Positions 34,239 to 47,027 of a stretch of 64,000 nt of DNA are shown here, piece by piece (the first letter of the stretch is position 1; each line of letters starts with the position of its first letter). Source of the stretch: Coix lacryma-jobi var. lacryma-jobi (Eukaryota > Streptophyta > Magnoliopsida > Poales > Poaceae); the NCBI GenBank assembly GCA_009763385.1, contig CM019824.1, positions 143,537,705-143,601,704 of the forward strand, written 5' to 3'. Under the pieces are notes generated by a model. The model worked only from the letters and a program-made list of their open reading frames with translations. It was not told where the DNA came from and searched no databases. The position numbers and the translations under genes were made by a program.

Positions 34239-37200
34239 TGTAACACCTATGGTGATTAATATGTAATTAACCTGACATGTCATCATCTTTAGTCATTAAT
34301 CTTTCTTGCCATGCATTTATGTTTGCCTAATGCTTGTTTTGCATTTACCTTTTTCTGAGGTGACTTGTGTAGTGATCTTTCTTTTTCGAAAACCCTAAAG
34401 GCCCAAATCTTCCTTTAAGGGCAAAATGGTAATTTCATCTCTGTGTCTAGCTTTGTGTAAATCTTATTCAGTTTTGTGCCCTGATGTTTTGTTGTGTTGA
34501 TCAAAGTTAAAAATCAGAAATAGAAATTAAATTCCTTTTGAAAAACCCTGATTTCCAAACCCTGGTTTTTACCCCTCTTTTATTAATTTAAAAACTATTC
34601 AAAATTTGAGGTTGGTCCTTTTAGCAAAGTTGTAGATCTTGTCAAGAGGAACAACTTTGGTGTTTGCAGATTTTCAAGTTTCAATACAAAATCAGAAGTA
34701 ATTTCTAATTCTTTCAAACTGCAATTTTGTTCCCTTTTCGATTTTCAAAATTATCTCAAAAACTTTTGAGTTTCAGAAAAAGTTTACATTGGCAAAGTTG
34801 TAGATCTCAAAATTTTAAGCAACTTTGGTGTTTTGAGTTTTCCTTGTGTAGTTCAAGTTTTGGGAGTAATTTCAAAAGTTCAGAAAGGGAAAGCTTTGCT
34901 TTAAAAATCGTCACTGTGCACGAGCCTTAAAGCCAGGGGGCCCCGGCCACCGGCAAGGCCGCCGCGCCGCGCGCGAGCCTCGCCGCCCATGCCGAGCCCG
35001 GCTGACCCGCGCCCGTGCCGCGTGCGGCCAAGCGCTGGCGCTCGTTTTTCCTCTCGGCCCCTACCTACCGCCGCCTCACCCATCCCCTACCCTCCTCCTC
35101 TTTCCCCTCGGCCGCGGACAGCGCGCAGTTGCCGGCCGCCGGCAAGCCGCCCCGCCGCGCGCGCGTTCCCTGCCGCACCGAGCCGCCCTACCATGTTCCC
35201 TACCTCCTTTAATGTCGCGCGAGCGCTCTCACCCCTCGTCCGGACCCCTCCCCAGCTCCGCCCGCGGCTATAAGAAGCCGCCGAGTTCCGCCACTGCCGC
35301 CACCACGGCGCCCCGCACCACCGGACCTCCCCAGCGCCCGTCGAGCCCGCCGTTGCCTTCGCCTTGAGCCGCTCCACCTTCCCGAGCAACCAATTTCACC
35401 CCTCCGCCCTTCTCTCGCCGGCGCAGGAGCTTCGTCCCCAACTCCGGCATACGACCGCGTTTCGGCCAAGCGAGAAATTCGCCGCCGTGAGTTTTCCTCT
35501 TTTCCCTCCGACCCCTGCCCTCTCTTCCTCACCTCCGTGCGCTCCTAACCACACCTCGGTGATCCTTTTTGGTGGACAGAGCCGCCGGACGCCGCTCGCC
35601 GCCAGAGAGCTCCGCCGAAGCACCGCCAACATCGAGCTCCCTCCTCCGACCCTGCACCGCCTCGCCGAGCCTCCCTCCCGACTCACGGTGAGCCCGCGAA
35701 CCTTTCCCCACCCTCGGCTTTCCCAGCGCGAGCCCCGAACGGCCGGTCCGCCGTCCGCCTCGCCTGCGTCTCGCCCGAGCCTCCAAGCCAGGCCTCGGAC
35801 GAAACAGTCGTTTCCGTCTCGCCCGAGCCTCCAAGCCATGCCTCGGACGAAGCAGTCGTTTCCGTCTCGCCCGAGCCTCCAAGCCAGGCCTCGGACGAAG
35901 CAGTCGTCTCCGTCTAGCCCGAGCCCGTTTCGCCCGAGCCTTGCGAGGAAAGAGCACAGTGCTCTTTTTCCTTTTTGGAAGGATGTGAATAGTGTTCCTT
36001 TTTCTTCTTTTTGTGTGATTTTCTGTGTTGCTCCGAAAATTCTGAAAATTTGATGGTAGACTCTTTATACCATGTAGTATTTTAGAAAAATATGAAACTT
36101 GGACTTTGTGCAAAATTTTGAAAATGAAAAATCCCCCTTTTAATTAAGAAATGAATGGTTTTAGATTTTTAGAAAATCATGTGTAGCTCCAAAAATCATG
36201 AGATAAATTTTTATGTGCTAGTTATGTCATGTTTAGTCTCCGGTGAAATTTTGAGGCCTTTTAGAGCAAGTTGATTTTTGGGTATTTATTTAAATTGTTA
36301 AATAGCGCCTTTTGTTAATTAAATGTTTGATTTTTGTTAAGCACCTTAATGACCTCCAAAAATTATGAAATTTGTTTTGACATCTATTTATACCATAATG
36401 AACCTATGAGATTAATTGGGTAAATTTTGGAGCAACTGCATAAAATGACCTTTTTAAATAATTAGGAAAAGTAGAAAAACAAGTAGAGTTCATGTTGTAT
36501 GCCCTGTCATGTGACTTTTGGGATTGTTTGCTGTTCATAGACCCCCACCCCTTTGGTCTATGATGTTTGTGATGCCATGCTTGTTTTGTGTTTAGGTCAG
36601 ATAAATGATGCTTAATAGGTTGATTAATTTTGCTTAGAGATCAAGATAAGTAACTTTGTGTCTGTTCTAGAAGTTAATTACACGATAGAAAGTTGTACTC
36701 TAGAATCAGTGGTTTTGTCTTGTGCTGTATTGTTCATGTCAGCATCCTCATAAGCATACATCATTGCATCCGTATAGTGACCGAAGGAGAAGGCGTCAAA
36801 GTCGAAGCAGCCGCTGACGAACCTACCCCCGAGGCGACCCCGAGCTCCGACACCTGCACTACCGACCCCGAGCCCGTCCTTTTTGCTCTTCAAGGCAAGC
36901 CCCGGTGCATCTTAACCCTTCCTTGTTTTCACAAAAGTTTACTTAAATGCTTTTAAGTTAAAACTACTGCGTTAGGTTATAGGAGTTGTGTGATGACCTA
37001 TTACCTGCACTATTTACCTCCACCAGAAAATCCACCTGCCCTGTTTAAAAACTATTTGCAAAATGCTTAGCGATGCTATACAATAGATTTGCAATAAAAT
37101 GCCAATTTCCAAAGTGTGATCACTTAAAGAATTTTGATGGGAATTTGGCTTTACTCCCTGCCTGTTGGCTAAGTATCTGATCCGTACCTAGTCAACAGCG

Positions 37201-38341
37201 AGGAGAGGTTGTCCGAGCGTACGGTGCCGTCATGTTGTAGTCCGGGACTCAACAGTTGACACCGACTGGGACAAGGTTGAAAAACCGATAGAACCTGTAC
37301 TCTTGGGTTAGAGTCCCAAGGTGCTTGTCGCTGGCGGAAAAATTTAGGGACCATCCGTATGGGGGCCTGCTGGCCAAGACTTGCAACTATTCACATACTT
37401 CGGAAAGCTCTGGCTCCGAGGAATCCTTTATTGGACCGACAACCGCGCACTGGGAGTGGAGAGATGGCGGAAGTAGCATGTACCCACGTGGTCGTCGTAC
37501 CTGGATAGGAGTGGTGTACTGTACTTCCGGGTGGCGTAGGACCGGGCCCAATCTTGGAGGAATCATGGTAGACGAGTTGGCATATGCAAGCTTGGGTGCT
37601 ATATATGCAGTGTGGATAGGGATCCTCAGCTGAGTATTATTTATCCGGATTAACGTTGCTCCTCGGTTATGGAGACTTGGTCACTGACTGCCAACGGAGA
37701 GTGGTTCTCAACTAGGTATGCTTTTGAAAGGTAAAATGAATCATGGACAATGGAGAATGGAGAAATACTGGAATCTTTCCAAAAATAAAACAAGGATTTC
37801 AAAATGCTTTTCTGCAAAATACTTGATCTTGCTTAAGCCTTACCTTGACTACCTAAGCCTCTCATTCCTGAGTCTTCTCCCCTTTTTCTTTAGTCGGGTA
37901 AGTCTTGTTGAGTACCCCCGTACTCAGGGTTTGTTACCCATGCTGCAGGTATGACTGAGTCCCCGGTGTGTCTTGCGCCCTGCTGCATGACCATCGTCCA
38001 GGAAGAGGCCGATGAGGCCGAAGAGTAAAGTGTACACCCTCGGGCTGGGAGATTGCAAGTATCTTAATTTGTTGTACTCCGCTACGTTGCCTATTTTCTA
38101 TCTCCCGAACTTGGTTTGTAATAACTGCACCTTTAATTTTATCTGGAACCTCGGTTTGTAAAACTAATGTTATTTAAGTCTTCCGCTCTGTATTCCGATG
38201 TTATTTGTAAAAGTATCCAATGCTGTAACCGAACTGTGAGATGATCCTGCGGATGATGGGCGCTGATGCAGCCCAGTGACGAACAGTCTTAATCACACGG
38301 AACATCAGTTCGGCTGTCAGTGGATGACAGGGACTGGTGGG
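34239..38341 (+). mobile_element. Long LTR (about 4.1 kb) inserted in the Athila element, Tekay/Del-like
   Basis: Athila sequence is interrupted at TGTAACACC (34239). The interior has A+T-rich ends, a GC-rich leader-like block (34930-35950) and CGTACGGTGCCGTCATG-type sequence (37218), but no retrotransposon protein. Athila-like sequence with the GACCGGT palindrome resumes after about 38342. The pentamer CCATG occurs just before the start (34234-34238) and at 38342-38346. The bases before the second copy do not form a normal CA end, so the right border is provisional. It resembles the solo LTR at 2591-5574 in organisation, on the opposite strand. Confidence 0.6.
35771..35914 (+). repeat. 48-bp tandem repeat, three copies
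   Basis: Units starting TCGCCCGAGCCTCCAAGCCA are spaced exactly 48 bp apart (35771, 35819, 35867), followed by a partial fourth. In one frame they would encode a 16-residue repeat (RPSLQARPRTKQSFPS), but this lies in an LTR leader and is not convincing protein-coding sequence. Confidence 0.85.
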
Positions 38342-39444
38342 CCATGGGATTAGGGCCGTTCCGCCACACCATGGTTGGGTCCTAAGCCGAACCGACCGGT
38401 TGGAGGGCCCCACCGGTCGGTTAGGGGTCGGCACCCCTAGCCTCCTCCTTCGTCCACGATTCGGTATGCAATTACTACACTCTATTTCTCGATGTTTAAG
38501 CTTATGTTCAAATTAAAAAAATATATTCTCATCAATAACACACAATCATTAAACTCTAATTAAAAAGGAAAGATTATTTTGACATGCTCATGGTATAGAA
38601 TCTCACAAAAACCTTTTCTGAAAAGACCTATTTTGATAAAAACTTGAAGAAACCCATATTACTTAGAGTTGTTGTGGAATATGATAGAAGAATAATGAGA
38701 ACTCAATTCAAGTATGAGCATTGGAGAATTTTACTTGCAAAGTTAAAAAGAGATTAGCAACACTTCTCCTTTGTAGTAAATAAATTTCCTGCCAAAGTTA
38801 TTCATAAAATCAATCATTGCTTACTCTAATACTGAGTTCTTTGTTGAGAAATTTATTATGCTCTAAGATCGAGATCCTTACAAATAAAGAAAGATTCACT
38901 CTTTCGAAGTAGTATTGTATTAGAGGCATGGGCTATGCAAAAGAATGAAAAATGAGGAAAGAAAAATGGACAAGTGTCCGACACACCTCAGAAAAAAGAA
39001 AGAGAAGTATTATGATAAAAATATGATAAAGAGAAAAAGAAGATAGCCCATGGTCCCTCTAATAACAATATGCCAGCAAGAGTGACAAAGTTTAAAAAGA
39101 AATGTCTTGATCTAAGAGTATAGTATTTTTCTCCATTGACTTAGTAAGATAAAACTGTTCTACATAAATAAAATACTTTGGTAAGGAATTAAAGTGCTAC
39201 AGAAGGAGAAGGAAAGCTATGACTTGTTTCGAAAAAATTCAAAAGCTCCAATGTCTTGTACTAAAAGAAAAAGGGTGATCTGTTTCAACTATTCTATTCT
39301 CCAACTACTCAAAGTTTTATGGTAAAACACACTAAATCTCACAATGCAGGTATGAACAGAAAGGTTTAATGTTTGATATCTTATCCTACAGTTATGATCC
39401 AACCTTTTATCGAGGACGAGTAAAAGTCTAAGTGTGGGGGAGTT
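38342..39444 (+). other. 3' non-coding region of the Athila element, with polypurine tract
   Basis: This segment is mostly A+T-rich and lacks a gene. It starts with another GACCGGT-type inverted repeat (38390-38425) and ends with AGTGTGGGGGAG (39431-39442), the polypurine tract directly before the 3' LTR. A similar AAGTGTGGGGGAG lies at 34130-34144, before the nested LTR, so the tract may be duplicated. Confidence 0.6.
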
Positions 39445-40701
39445 TGTTCACACTAATTAACTCTTATTATTAAAGGTCAATTAAACATGAAAATGGATAA
39501 ATATATAAACACCACCTTAGTATAGGGATTAAAACTAATAAATTTCATGAGTTTTGGTGAATTGTGAATCTGTAGGGATTAAACATGGAAACAACCCTCA
39601 ATAGCTTCCCCTAGAAGGAAACTGACGGGAGATAACGCATTCGTCAAGTCAGGAATCTTCCAGAAGACTCTAGAGGATGCCTGAAGGCACCACGAGGCGG
39701 GGCACCCCGAGCCACCACCAGGTGGGACCGACCGGTCTGGTGGGCCCACCGGTCGGTCTCCCCAGGGCGCCACCGGCCTCCCCGTTCTGGAATCTTCTTC
39801 CACCGCCTTTGAGGATCAATCTCAGCCCTACTTGAAGTCGGTTTGACCTAACGGTCACGGTTGATCCCTCAGGGCTATATAAACAGGCCCCCAAGCCCCA
39901 GGTCAAGAGGAAGGTCCCTCTTCAGAAGACTACACTTCATTTAGAAACCCTAGAAGAGACTTCAGGAGTCAGCTTCCAAGTAGAAGACTAGATACCCCTC
40001 TAGTTAGATTTAGAACCTAGTCTTATACTAGAACTAGAAGTGAGAGAGAGAGAGGAAGAGATTGAGAAGGAGCTCCGGCCTGTTGGATCAACTTCTTCAT
40101 CTTGTACCTGTGGATTCAAGTTCTTCGTCAACTTGCTTCAATGATTGTTTCGGTAATCAACGTCTATATTTAAGTTTGACCTATTGTTCTTATTATTCTT
40201 AAGGTTTATGACTCTCTTTTGAGTGCTTTAATTCTAGTTGCTCTAGAGTTAGAGTAGTTGGATAGTGTAAGCGTGGTGCTTAGACTTGATAGCTCATATT
40301 TGCCTCCTATAACGCCGGTAGTAGTGGTTGTTCGCAAGGGTGACTTTTATAGCCTTGTTGATTCTTCTATAGTCCACTTACCCGTGTGTAGGCCCGGTAG
40401 GAGTATACTTTTGCATAAAAGAATCATATTCTGTTTGTGATCTTTTATGGCAACTTCCCCACTAAGAATAATATAAACATATCACTCTTAAGTTGGATTT
40501 AGATAACCTTAGTGATCCCCTCTATGCTTTTAGTTTCTCCGTCCTTGTTAGCTACTCAGGGGTTATACTCTTTAAGACTTAACACTATCCATTCCTTTGG
40601 GTTCGATATTAAAACTGGGTTACTCTGGTGAAGTGCTACATCAGTAAATTTTATCTGTGCGCTTGCGGATAAAGTAGAGTGTGCATTAATTTATACCAAC
40701 A
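39445..40701 (+). repeat. 3' LTR of the Athila-lineage element
   Basis: Collinear with the 5' LTR and ending at the same CCAACA. The second base pair triplet differs (TGTTCAC against TGTTGAC), along with scattered transitions and a shorter GA tract. The TATA box and GACCGACCGGT inverted repeat are conserved (39728-39760 for the latter). Confidence 0.9.
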
Positions 40702-42339
40702 ACTACTAGAATACTAAACTAAAGAAGTAGAGAGCTCTTGCGTGTTGCACAAATGTTGTAGAGAATGTGTATGTGTGTGTATGTTAGAGCTCACCCTACC
40801 CCTACTTTTGTACTAATATATGGTCTGTTTGGCGGAGATAACTTTGGTAACCATCACCACTGATGTGTGCATGTCGACATGTAACCGCCAGAGGAAGGTG
40901 GGGCCAAGCGGCGTCACTGGCGGTGCGGTCGCACCCCTAGCGTGGTCGCACCCTAGCTGGCACGTCTTGTCACCGCCTTCGTGTGGCGGGCTACTAGCTG
41001 GGCATGGATCACTCTTACGTTGGTGGTTGTCCCTGTTTTGGAGTTTAGGTGGGCTTTCACTTTATTTCTTGATTATATGCTTTGCCGAAAATCGTATTCT
41101 TCTAATCTTTTCCACTATATTCATCTTTGGTTCCTTAAAATCAATGAAACTCCAATACAAGTGGAAATAGGTCAATGTGATAACATATGTATGTAAGTTT
41201 GCTTAGTTTCATCCTTGGTTGGTGTATAAATTGTTGTGGGTAAGCACCGCCAACACCCTCCCCTCTCTAGCCAAGTGCATTGCATTGTAGGCACTTGGTG
41301 ATTGTGTTTTCCTATGGATTCCACTTGTTACTCTTGGTATTTGCTAACACCTAGATGACTTGGAGCAGCGAGGATCATTGAGCGGAGGGTAGTTTTTGTC
41401 TCCGACTCTGATCAATGGTTTGTGAGGGCTTCATGTGCCTTTCCCATGAGAGATCACAAAAAGGCAACTCTAGTGGATTGCTCGTAGCTTATGGCTCCCC
41501 CATCTTGTGGTTGCTTGTGCGACACCATAGTGATGGTTTGGCATGTGATGCCAATTAGCTCATGAACCTGCAATGGGTGAATCGGTACAATGAGGACGTA
41601 GGGTGCCAACAAGCCAGTGAACCATGGTAAAAATCATTGTGTCATCCTTCTGTGAGGATTTTATTGGTATTTATTGATATACTTGTATTGATCTCTTGCC
41701 ACGGTGGTATAACACCTCTACCACTCTTGTATTTACTTATGTTTCATTCTTGCCTAGTTGTAGTGGTAGCTATTTGAGTAGTGTAGCTTATTTAGTGCAA
41801 TTAGCTTGCTCACTAGTTGTAGATTAGCAACATACCCTTTATGTGTGACATAGAGACCATACTATATATTAGAATTCTAGATTGATGGTTTGCGTTCTTT
41901 TGTAGAGATAGTACCAAACTTGCTTACACTATTTACTTGTCTAACCTTCTTGTTTTAAGTGTTGTTGTATACTTTTTATAGTTTCTTCACCTTCTCTAGC
42001 CATTGAGGACCTTTCAGTTGGGTAGAGGCATCGGCTTCAACAAGGTTGACATGGCTGTTATGGGTGTTGTCGAGGGAGCATGGTAGAGTCCCAATTGTTG
42101 GGACATGATAATACATGTCACGAAGGAATTATATAACAATGACCACTGTGTGGTGATGAACTTTCAGGAACCTCTAATTGGCCTTCGCTTTGGACCTCAG
42201 GCAAAGACAGAGGTCCAACAAAAGGCAGAGGTCCCCCGAAAGAAGGAGGAACTTCAGAAGATGGAGGCACCTTCGTGGGTTCTTCGCCTAAGGATGGAGA
42301 CGAACCATGGAAGAGGCTCAATTTAATTTTATGACATCC
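40702..42339. other. Anonymous repeat-like DNA without a supported gene
   Basis: This continues the older sequence into which the CACTA and Athila elements were inserted. It has LTR- or transposon-like texture, for example TCATGAACCTGCAATGGGTG near 41561, but no domain, primer site or paired terminal repeats. Short open frames are not conserved-looking. Confidence 0.4.
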
Positions 42340-42557
42340 AGTTGACAAAATCTAAATGACAAAATGCCAGCGTCACAAATGATCATGTGACGTTTGTATA
42401 TGTCATAATGTATGGAATTATTGTCACTAAGTTGAAGTTCCTAATACATAATGTCATAAATCGGATAATATATGTCATAAATTGGATAATATAGTGATGT
42501 TATGACCTTTTGTGATACTAAAAACGTTAAAAAACCACACATTTCTTGTAGCAAAAC
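42340..42557 (-). mobile_element. CACTA end fragment
   Basis: The segment ends with TTTCTTGTAGC, close to the CACTA terminus (inverse of CACTACAAGAAA, last base altered). It contains several TGTCATAAAT/TGTCATAATG repeats like CACTA subterminal motifs. The other end is not identifiable, so this is a remnant. Confidence 0.5.
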
Positions 42558-43970
42558 CTTTAGCAGGAAAGAGATAGGCTGGCGGCATCCTTCGCCGCCA
42601 ACGAAAGAGCGATGCAGATATTACAGCAAGCAATGGAGGTCAGACATCAACTAGCTATCCTTCAAGCTGAGATCCAAAGCCTCCAAATGGACCCCAACCC
42701 ATCAAACAACCCTTATCAGCCCAACCCAATCACACCAAACTAGCAAAACCCATTGTCAACACCCTTAATTCAGTAAACCTTTGGAACGCCATATTCACAA
42801 CCCATACAACACAAACCTATAGACCCAAAATCTTCAATGATCGAAGTCTTCAAAATGTCCCATGGCCAAGTTCTTACAAACCTACCGCACTCTGCAAAAG
42901 TTTAACTTCCCAACACCAGTGTCGAACACTTGTAGTGCATGACCACAAGGTCTTTGGTGGTGGTTAAACTGTTGGCAAGGTTGTTGGACTTGAATGACAC
43001 TGAGGTTGGGGAAGATGTGGGTGGTGTTGCAGAGGTCACAAAGACTTGCTGTTGGTGGTGACGTCGACCTCATGCCCATAGTCATCAAGGTTGATGATAG
43101 GGTCCAGTGATGGTCGAGGCAATGTTGGCGGTGAAGGGAGCTTTTGGTGGCCACATGACTGTCGGGGAAGGCACGAGCAAAGCTATGGGGCCTCAGTTAG
43201 CATGTTACTTGTGGAGATCTTGAGCTTGCCATGGAGGTCTTGAACGCTTGATTAACTGGTGCAGAGGTCTTGAACGCTTCATTGAAGATCCTCCCCTTTG
43301 GTCTATACCTAAAGCTTACAACTCAACAGGTCTTGAAGCACTGATCTGTTCACCTCCAAGCACCGATCTAGTATACTAAGGTCAAAGGAGATAGTCTGAT
43401 GGATCTGCCAAACTCGTCTTGCTCTACGTCGATCTCAACTCGCTAGAATTAGCAAGATCCCATCAAGGATTGATAGCTCGCGGACCTAGATTGGAATCAC
43501 TCACAAGTTGAAATTATAGCAAAACTCAAAGTAGCTAGTAGCTTCTAGAAGGTCCTTTATACAACTTTGATGCAGTTGGAGAGGAAGGAAGGAAGAGAAA
43601 AGGTAAATTGAGTCAAAGACTCAACTTGAGCAGAGTTCACCGTCGAGTTCGTAGTCTGGTTTCATGACGACCTGGTGCTATTGCTGCTCCTCGTTAGGCA
43701 TAGTATATGTTGCTTCTTAGTTTGACACAAACTTAGTGATTTAGCCCACGTTGTGCTTGGCCCATGTACCCGTCTAGCCCACACTACAACCCAATAGGTC
43801 CATGACACATAGCCGCATGGTGGGGTTCTGGCGGCAGTAAAGCGAGGTTGTGCAATTGACATGCTGGCCTCAATGCTCATCTCACATAAATGCAATGTTA
43901 GTGGAGGACAGGATGTTTGCCTCCAATGCTCGTAATTTAAGTCTTAATTTGGTATTTTGGTTCTCAACTA
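42558..43970. other. Degraded transposon coding debris
   Basis: At about 42565-42720 one plus frame reads RLAASFAANERAMQILQQAM, followed by a Gln-rich coiled-coil-like stretch, and is soon closed by stops. It may be part of a retroelement gag or a transposon accessory protein. The rest shows no supported gene. Repeated GAGGTCTTGAACGCTT motifs occur at 43229 and 43267. Confidence 0.35.
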
Positions 43971-44160
43971 AGAGCACTCCCAACCAGAAACCATATGATT
44001 TCTATGTTTATTAAAAGATGACGTAGCACTGTAATTAGAGAAGAGAAAAGGGGAGAAATGTTTTTTTAATAACAAATCTTATCTGCACGGGAACCAAGAC
44101 ATGAAGAGATGTGATAGGTCGATGGTTGAGAGAGAAGACAAGGGTACGTGGGAGGTCGTC
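43971..44160 (+). mobile_element. MITE, second copy of the family at 1475-1707
   Basis: It starts AGAGCACTCCCAACCAGAAA and shares the ATATGATTTCTATG, ACGGGAACCAAGACA and ATGGTTGAGAGAGAAG blocks, in the same order, with the minus-strand copy at 1475-1707. It is non-coding and the right border is uncertain. Confidence 0.5.
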
Positions 44161-44231
44161 CGATAACTTCTTCTTGTGAAAACTTTCCACCGACTGGTTG
44201 CATCCATTAAGCTCATGAAACGATGGTGACT

Positions 44232-44680
44232 CACTACCAGAGAAAAGACTTGTGGTCGATCTGTCAAATCACCTTTAGTCTCGGCAAAAAATATTGTCGG
44301 GACCAAAAACCTCATTAGTCCCAGTTGGTGTTATCAACCGGGACTAAAGGCTAAACTTTAGTCTCGATTGGTGTTACCAACCCGGACTAAAGGTCCCCAA
44401 ACATTTGGTCTCGGTTGGTAATATCAACCGGGACTAAAGGGTGACCTTTTAGTCCCAGTTGGTGTTACCAACCCGGACTAAATGTCTTCCACCCTAAAGG
44501 TCTCCTATGGATCAATTCAAAAGGAGAGTGTACAGAACTCTGTCACATGTGGTGTATAGCTAAGTTGGTAAGGAGTTTATGCACTAGGCGAGAGGTACTG
44601 AGTTTGAATCTTACACACCGCAAGAGAGGTACTATCACTAGCTTTAGTGCCTGCCTTGCCTTGTTTTTTTTGAAATGACA
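44232..44680 (+). mobile_element. CACTA-like non-autonomous element, second copy of the ACCGGGACTAAAG family
   Basis: It begins CACTACCAGAGAAAAGAC and contains inverted TTTAGTCCCAGTTGG / CAACCGGGACTAAAGG pairs (44310-44480). A degenerate tRNA-like segment follows (GTATAGCTAAGTTGGTAAG ... GTACTGAGTTTGAATCTTAC, about 44550-44612). It is a diverged relative of the minus-strand element ending at 2546. The right terminus is not resolved. Confidence 0.55.
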
Positions 44681-44757
44681 TCCATTGCCTCGTTGACCCT
44701 ACAAACGATCCCCTCATAGGATTAGGATTTCATGTGTAAGAAAAGAAAAAAACAGAC

Positions 44758-47027
44758 TGTAGGATCGAGATGGCCGACTAGAGGGGGGTGAATAGTCGAT
44801 TTTAAAAATTAATTACAGAACTACTCAAAATTGATAGCGAAAGAGATAGGCTCAATTATAACCTTGACTACACCCCTCTAATTAATAACTTAACAAGATA
44901 TACTAGCAAGAGTATTTCTATCATACACAAGTCAAGTTGGAGCTATTTAGCAAGATGATCAACTATATGAAAGTATATCAAGATAAACTACACAAGATAT
45001 CAATATATGAATGAATGTAAATACAAGATACAAGATCAACACAAGTATGTATAATATGAAATGAGATGAACTTGTGTTGAGATAGGAAAACCAAAAGGAA
45101 GAGGATGACACATGATGTTTTTTACGTGGTTCGATGACTTGCCGGTCACTTAATCCACGTTGAAGCAAGTTCTAGGATTGTTGCTCCTCTTGTTAGCTCC
45201 AAGCACATAAGCTTCGGACTACCCTCACAAGGTAGGCTCCACGTGAACACTAAACTTTGAGCCAACCAAATCACTAGATACTCTTCATGCCTCAAGTTTA
45301 CTAGAGATGCTCTTTGCCTTCCTCCGGCAGGGATGAGCTCAATAGCCCCTCACAAAGCCAACTCCGGAGCACCACACAATCTCCTTGCGTGCTTCACGGA
45401 GAAACAATCACCAAACCGTCTAGGAGCCGGAAAGCTCCAAGAGTAAAGGTAACCACGCCCACACGACGACCACCTAGTGCCACAAGTAATCTCTCACACA
45501 AAGATTTGCACTAGTGAAGCACACTCACTCTCCAAATGTTGCTCACAAGCAAGGGATATGAGATGAGGTGCTAGAGGTGTTCTCTCCCAAAGGATATGTT
45601 GTTAGAATGCCCAAGAGAACCCCCACAAACCGGGCAACCCACTATATATAGAGGTCCCCTCAAAATCCAACCGTTATGTGCTGAAACGCGACTCCCGGAC
45701 AGTCCGCGGTACAAGTCCTGGACTGTCCGCCGTTGTCAGCAACTAGCCGTTAGGTTTGAAATTTGACCGGCGGACTGTCCGCCACCAGGGGCGCAGATTG
45801 TCCGCCGTTGACTTTTGCCTCACTGAACAGAATGTCCAGCACCACTGCTCATCCTCGAAAAATACCGACGGACTGTTCACCACCACGGCGTGGACTGTCC
45901 GCCGTTGACCTGAGACAACACCAACAACGCGAACAGCAACTCTGCTTCCCATGAAAATTTAGCCAGCGGACTGTCCGCCACCAAGGCGCGGACTGTCCGC
46001 CGTTACTTTCACAACCCACCAATAGATTACATTCAATCTGTTTGGTTTTCAGGTTTTGGCCGGCGGACTGTCCGCCACTAGGGGCACGGACTGACCGTCA
46101 CCAGCCTGAAAACACCTTTCTCAAACGCTCTTTCTCCTTTGCTTTGCCTCATCTACCCGTACACTATGGATATGACTAAAGCAATAAAAAGTTTGCTCAC
46201 AAGCGCTAAGAAGACCTTTTCTTAAATCAAGCCAACTCCAAACTAACGATCTCTTAACAGAGCATCGTTCTCATAGACATTCGTTAGCTTTTCACAAACA
46301 TTTTCACAAAGGTTTTTGAAAAAACCGCCACTCATCACAAAGCGATCCAAAATGATAGAGCTCACAAGTGGCACTAGACAACCGTAATGCAAACGTGTTT
46401 GCCCCTCTTAATAGTACGGTTATCTATCTTAAATCCGGCTATTTAACTTCTCTACACACCTCATAGCCGGTAAAAAGAAAACACCCTATTGTCCATACCT
46501 TTGCCTTGCTTATCCACGATTTTCTTTGATACTCGCAAGGAAACATTCATGGACAACTTCACCAAGCCATTAGATATAACCAAAGAATCTTCGACTTGGT
46601 CCATCAAAGATGATGTTGGTCACTCACCCATCACATAGACTTCAAGCCTCTCACTTTAGCTTCACTTGATATTCACCGTTGTCTCGGTCCTTCGGCACCA
46701 AGCCCACTGGCTTGCCCTTCACCATAGGTCCATCTGCACCAAGCCCACTAGCTTGCCCTTCACCTCCGCGTCGGTCCCTCGGCATCAAGCCCACTAGCTT
46801 GTCCTTCACCAACTCTTGAGAACACGGTCCTTCTAGCCAAGTCCTGCCAAAGTCTTTGCTTGCTTGCTATGCTTAAGTTGAATATCCCAACAAACTTTAA
46901 ACAATCATTTCAATACCATCATCCACTAGTCTTGTGAACTCAACCTATTTTCATTCACACACACTTGGATAGAATGGTTAGTTCACAAGTGTTATCATCA
47001 ATTATCAAAACCAAACTAGACCTTTCA
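44758..47027 (-). repeat. 3' LTR of an older Sirevirus-like Copia element
   Basis: On the minus strand the LTR begins TGAAAGGTCTAGTTTGG immediately after a GGGGGAGA polypurine tract. It ends at 44758 with CATCTCGATCCTACA, the typical grass Copia LTR end after a CACCCCCCTCTAGTCGG stretch. Length is about 2.27 kb. It contains a cluster of CGGACTGTCCGCC palindromes at 45690-46110. No primer site follows the LTR end at 44757, consistent with a 3' LTR. Its internal region continues upstream (47028-47730) and, across the younger insertion, at 59917 onward. Confidence 0.75.
45690..46110 (-). promoter_or_regulatory. Palindrome cluster in the old Sirevirus LTR
   Basis: About ten copies of GCGGACTGTCCGCC or close variants occur in some 400 bp, several followed by GTTGAC or preceded by TTTGACCG. 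Clusters of such palindromes are a known feature of Sirevirus LTRs. The same core occurs in the younger element's LTRs. Confidence 0.75.

Larger units (their letters stand above)
27084..40701 (+). mobile_element. Athila-lineage Ty3/Gypsy retrotransposon with nested LTR insertion
   Basis: LTRs at 27084-28342 and 39445-40701 (1,259 and 1,257 bp) are very similar, begin TGTT and end CCAACA. The flanking 5-mers ATTAC (27079-27083) and ACTAC (40702-40706) differ by one base and are probably a mutated duplication. A primer site complementary to tRNA-Asp follows the 5' LTR and a GTGTGGGGGAG tract precedes the 3' LTR. Order is gag-protease, RT, RNase H, integrase, then an extra ORF. RT and integrase motifs are Athila-like (RTVTGWRMCIDYGKLN). 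A 4.1-kb LTR sits at 34239-38341. The coding regions are inactivated. Confidence 0.9.

Noticed and set aside
35364..36053. 229-codon open frame with 16-residue repeats
   Set aside because: Located in the GC-rich leader of an inserted LTR. The repeat is a DNA tandem duplication, and the minus strand has equally long frames.
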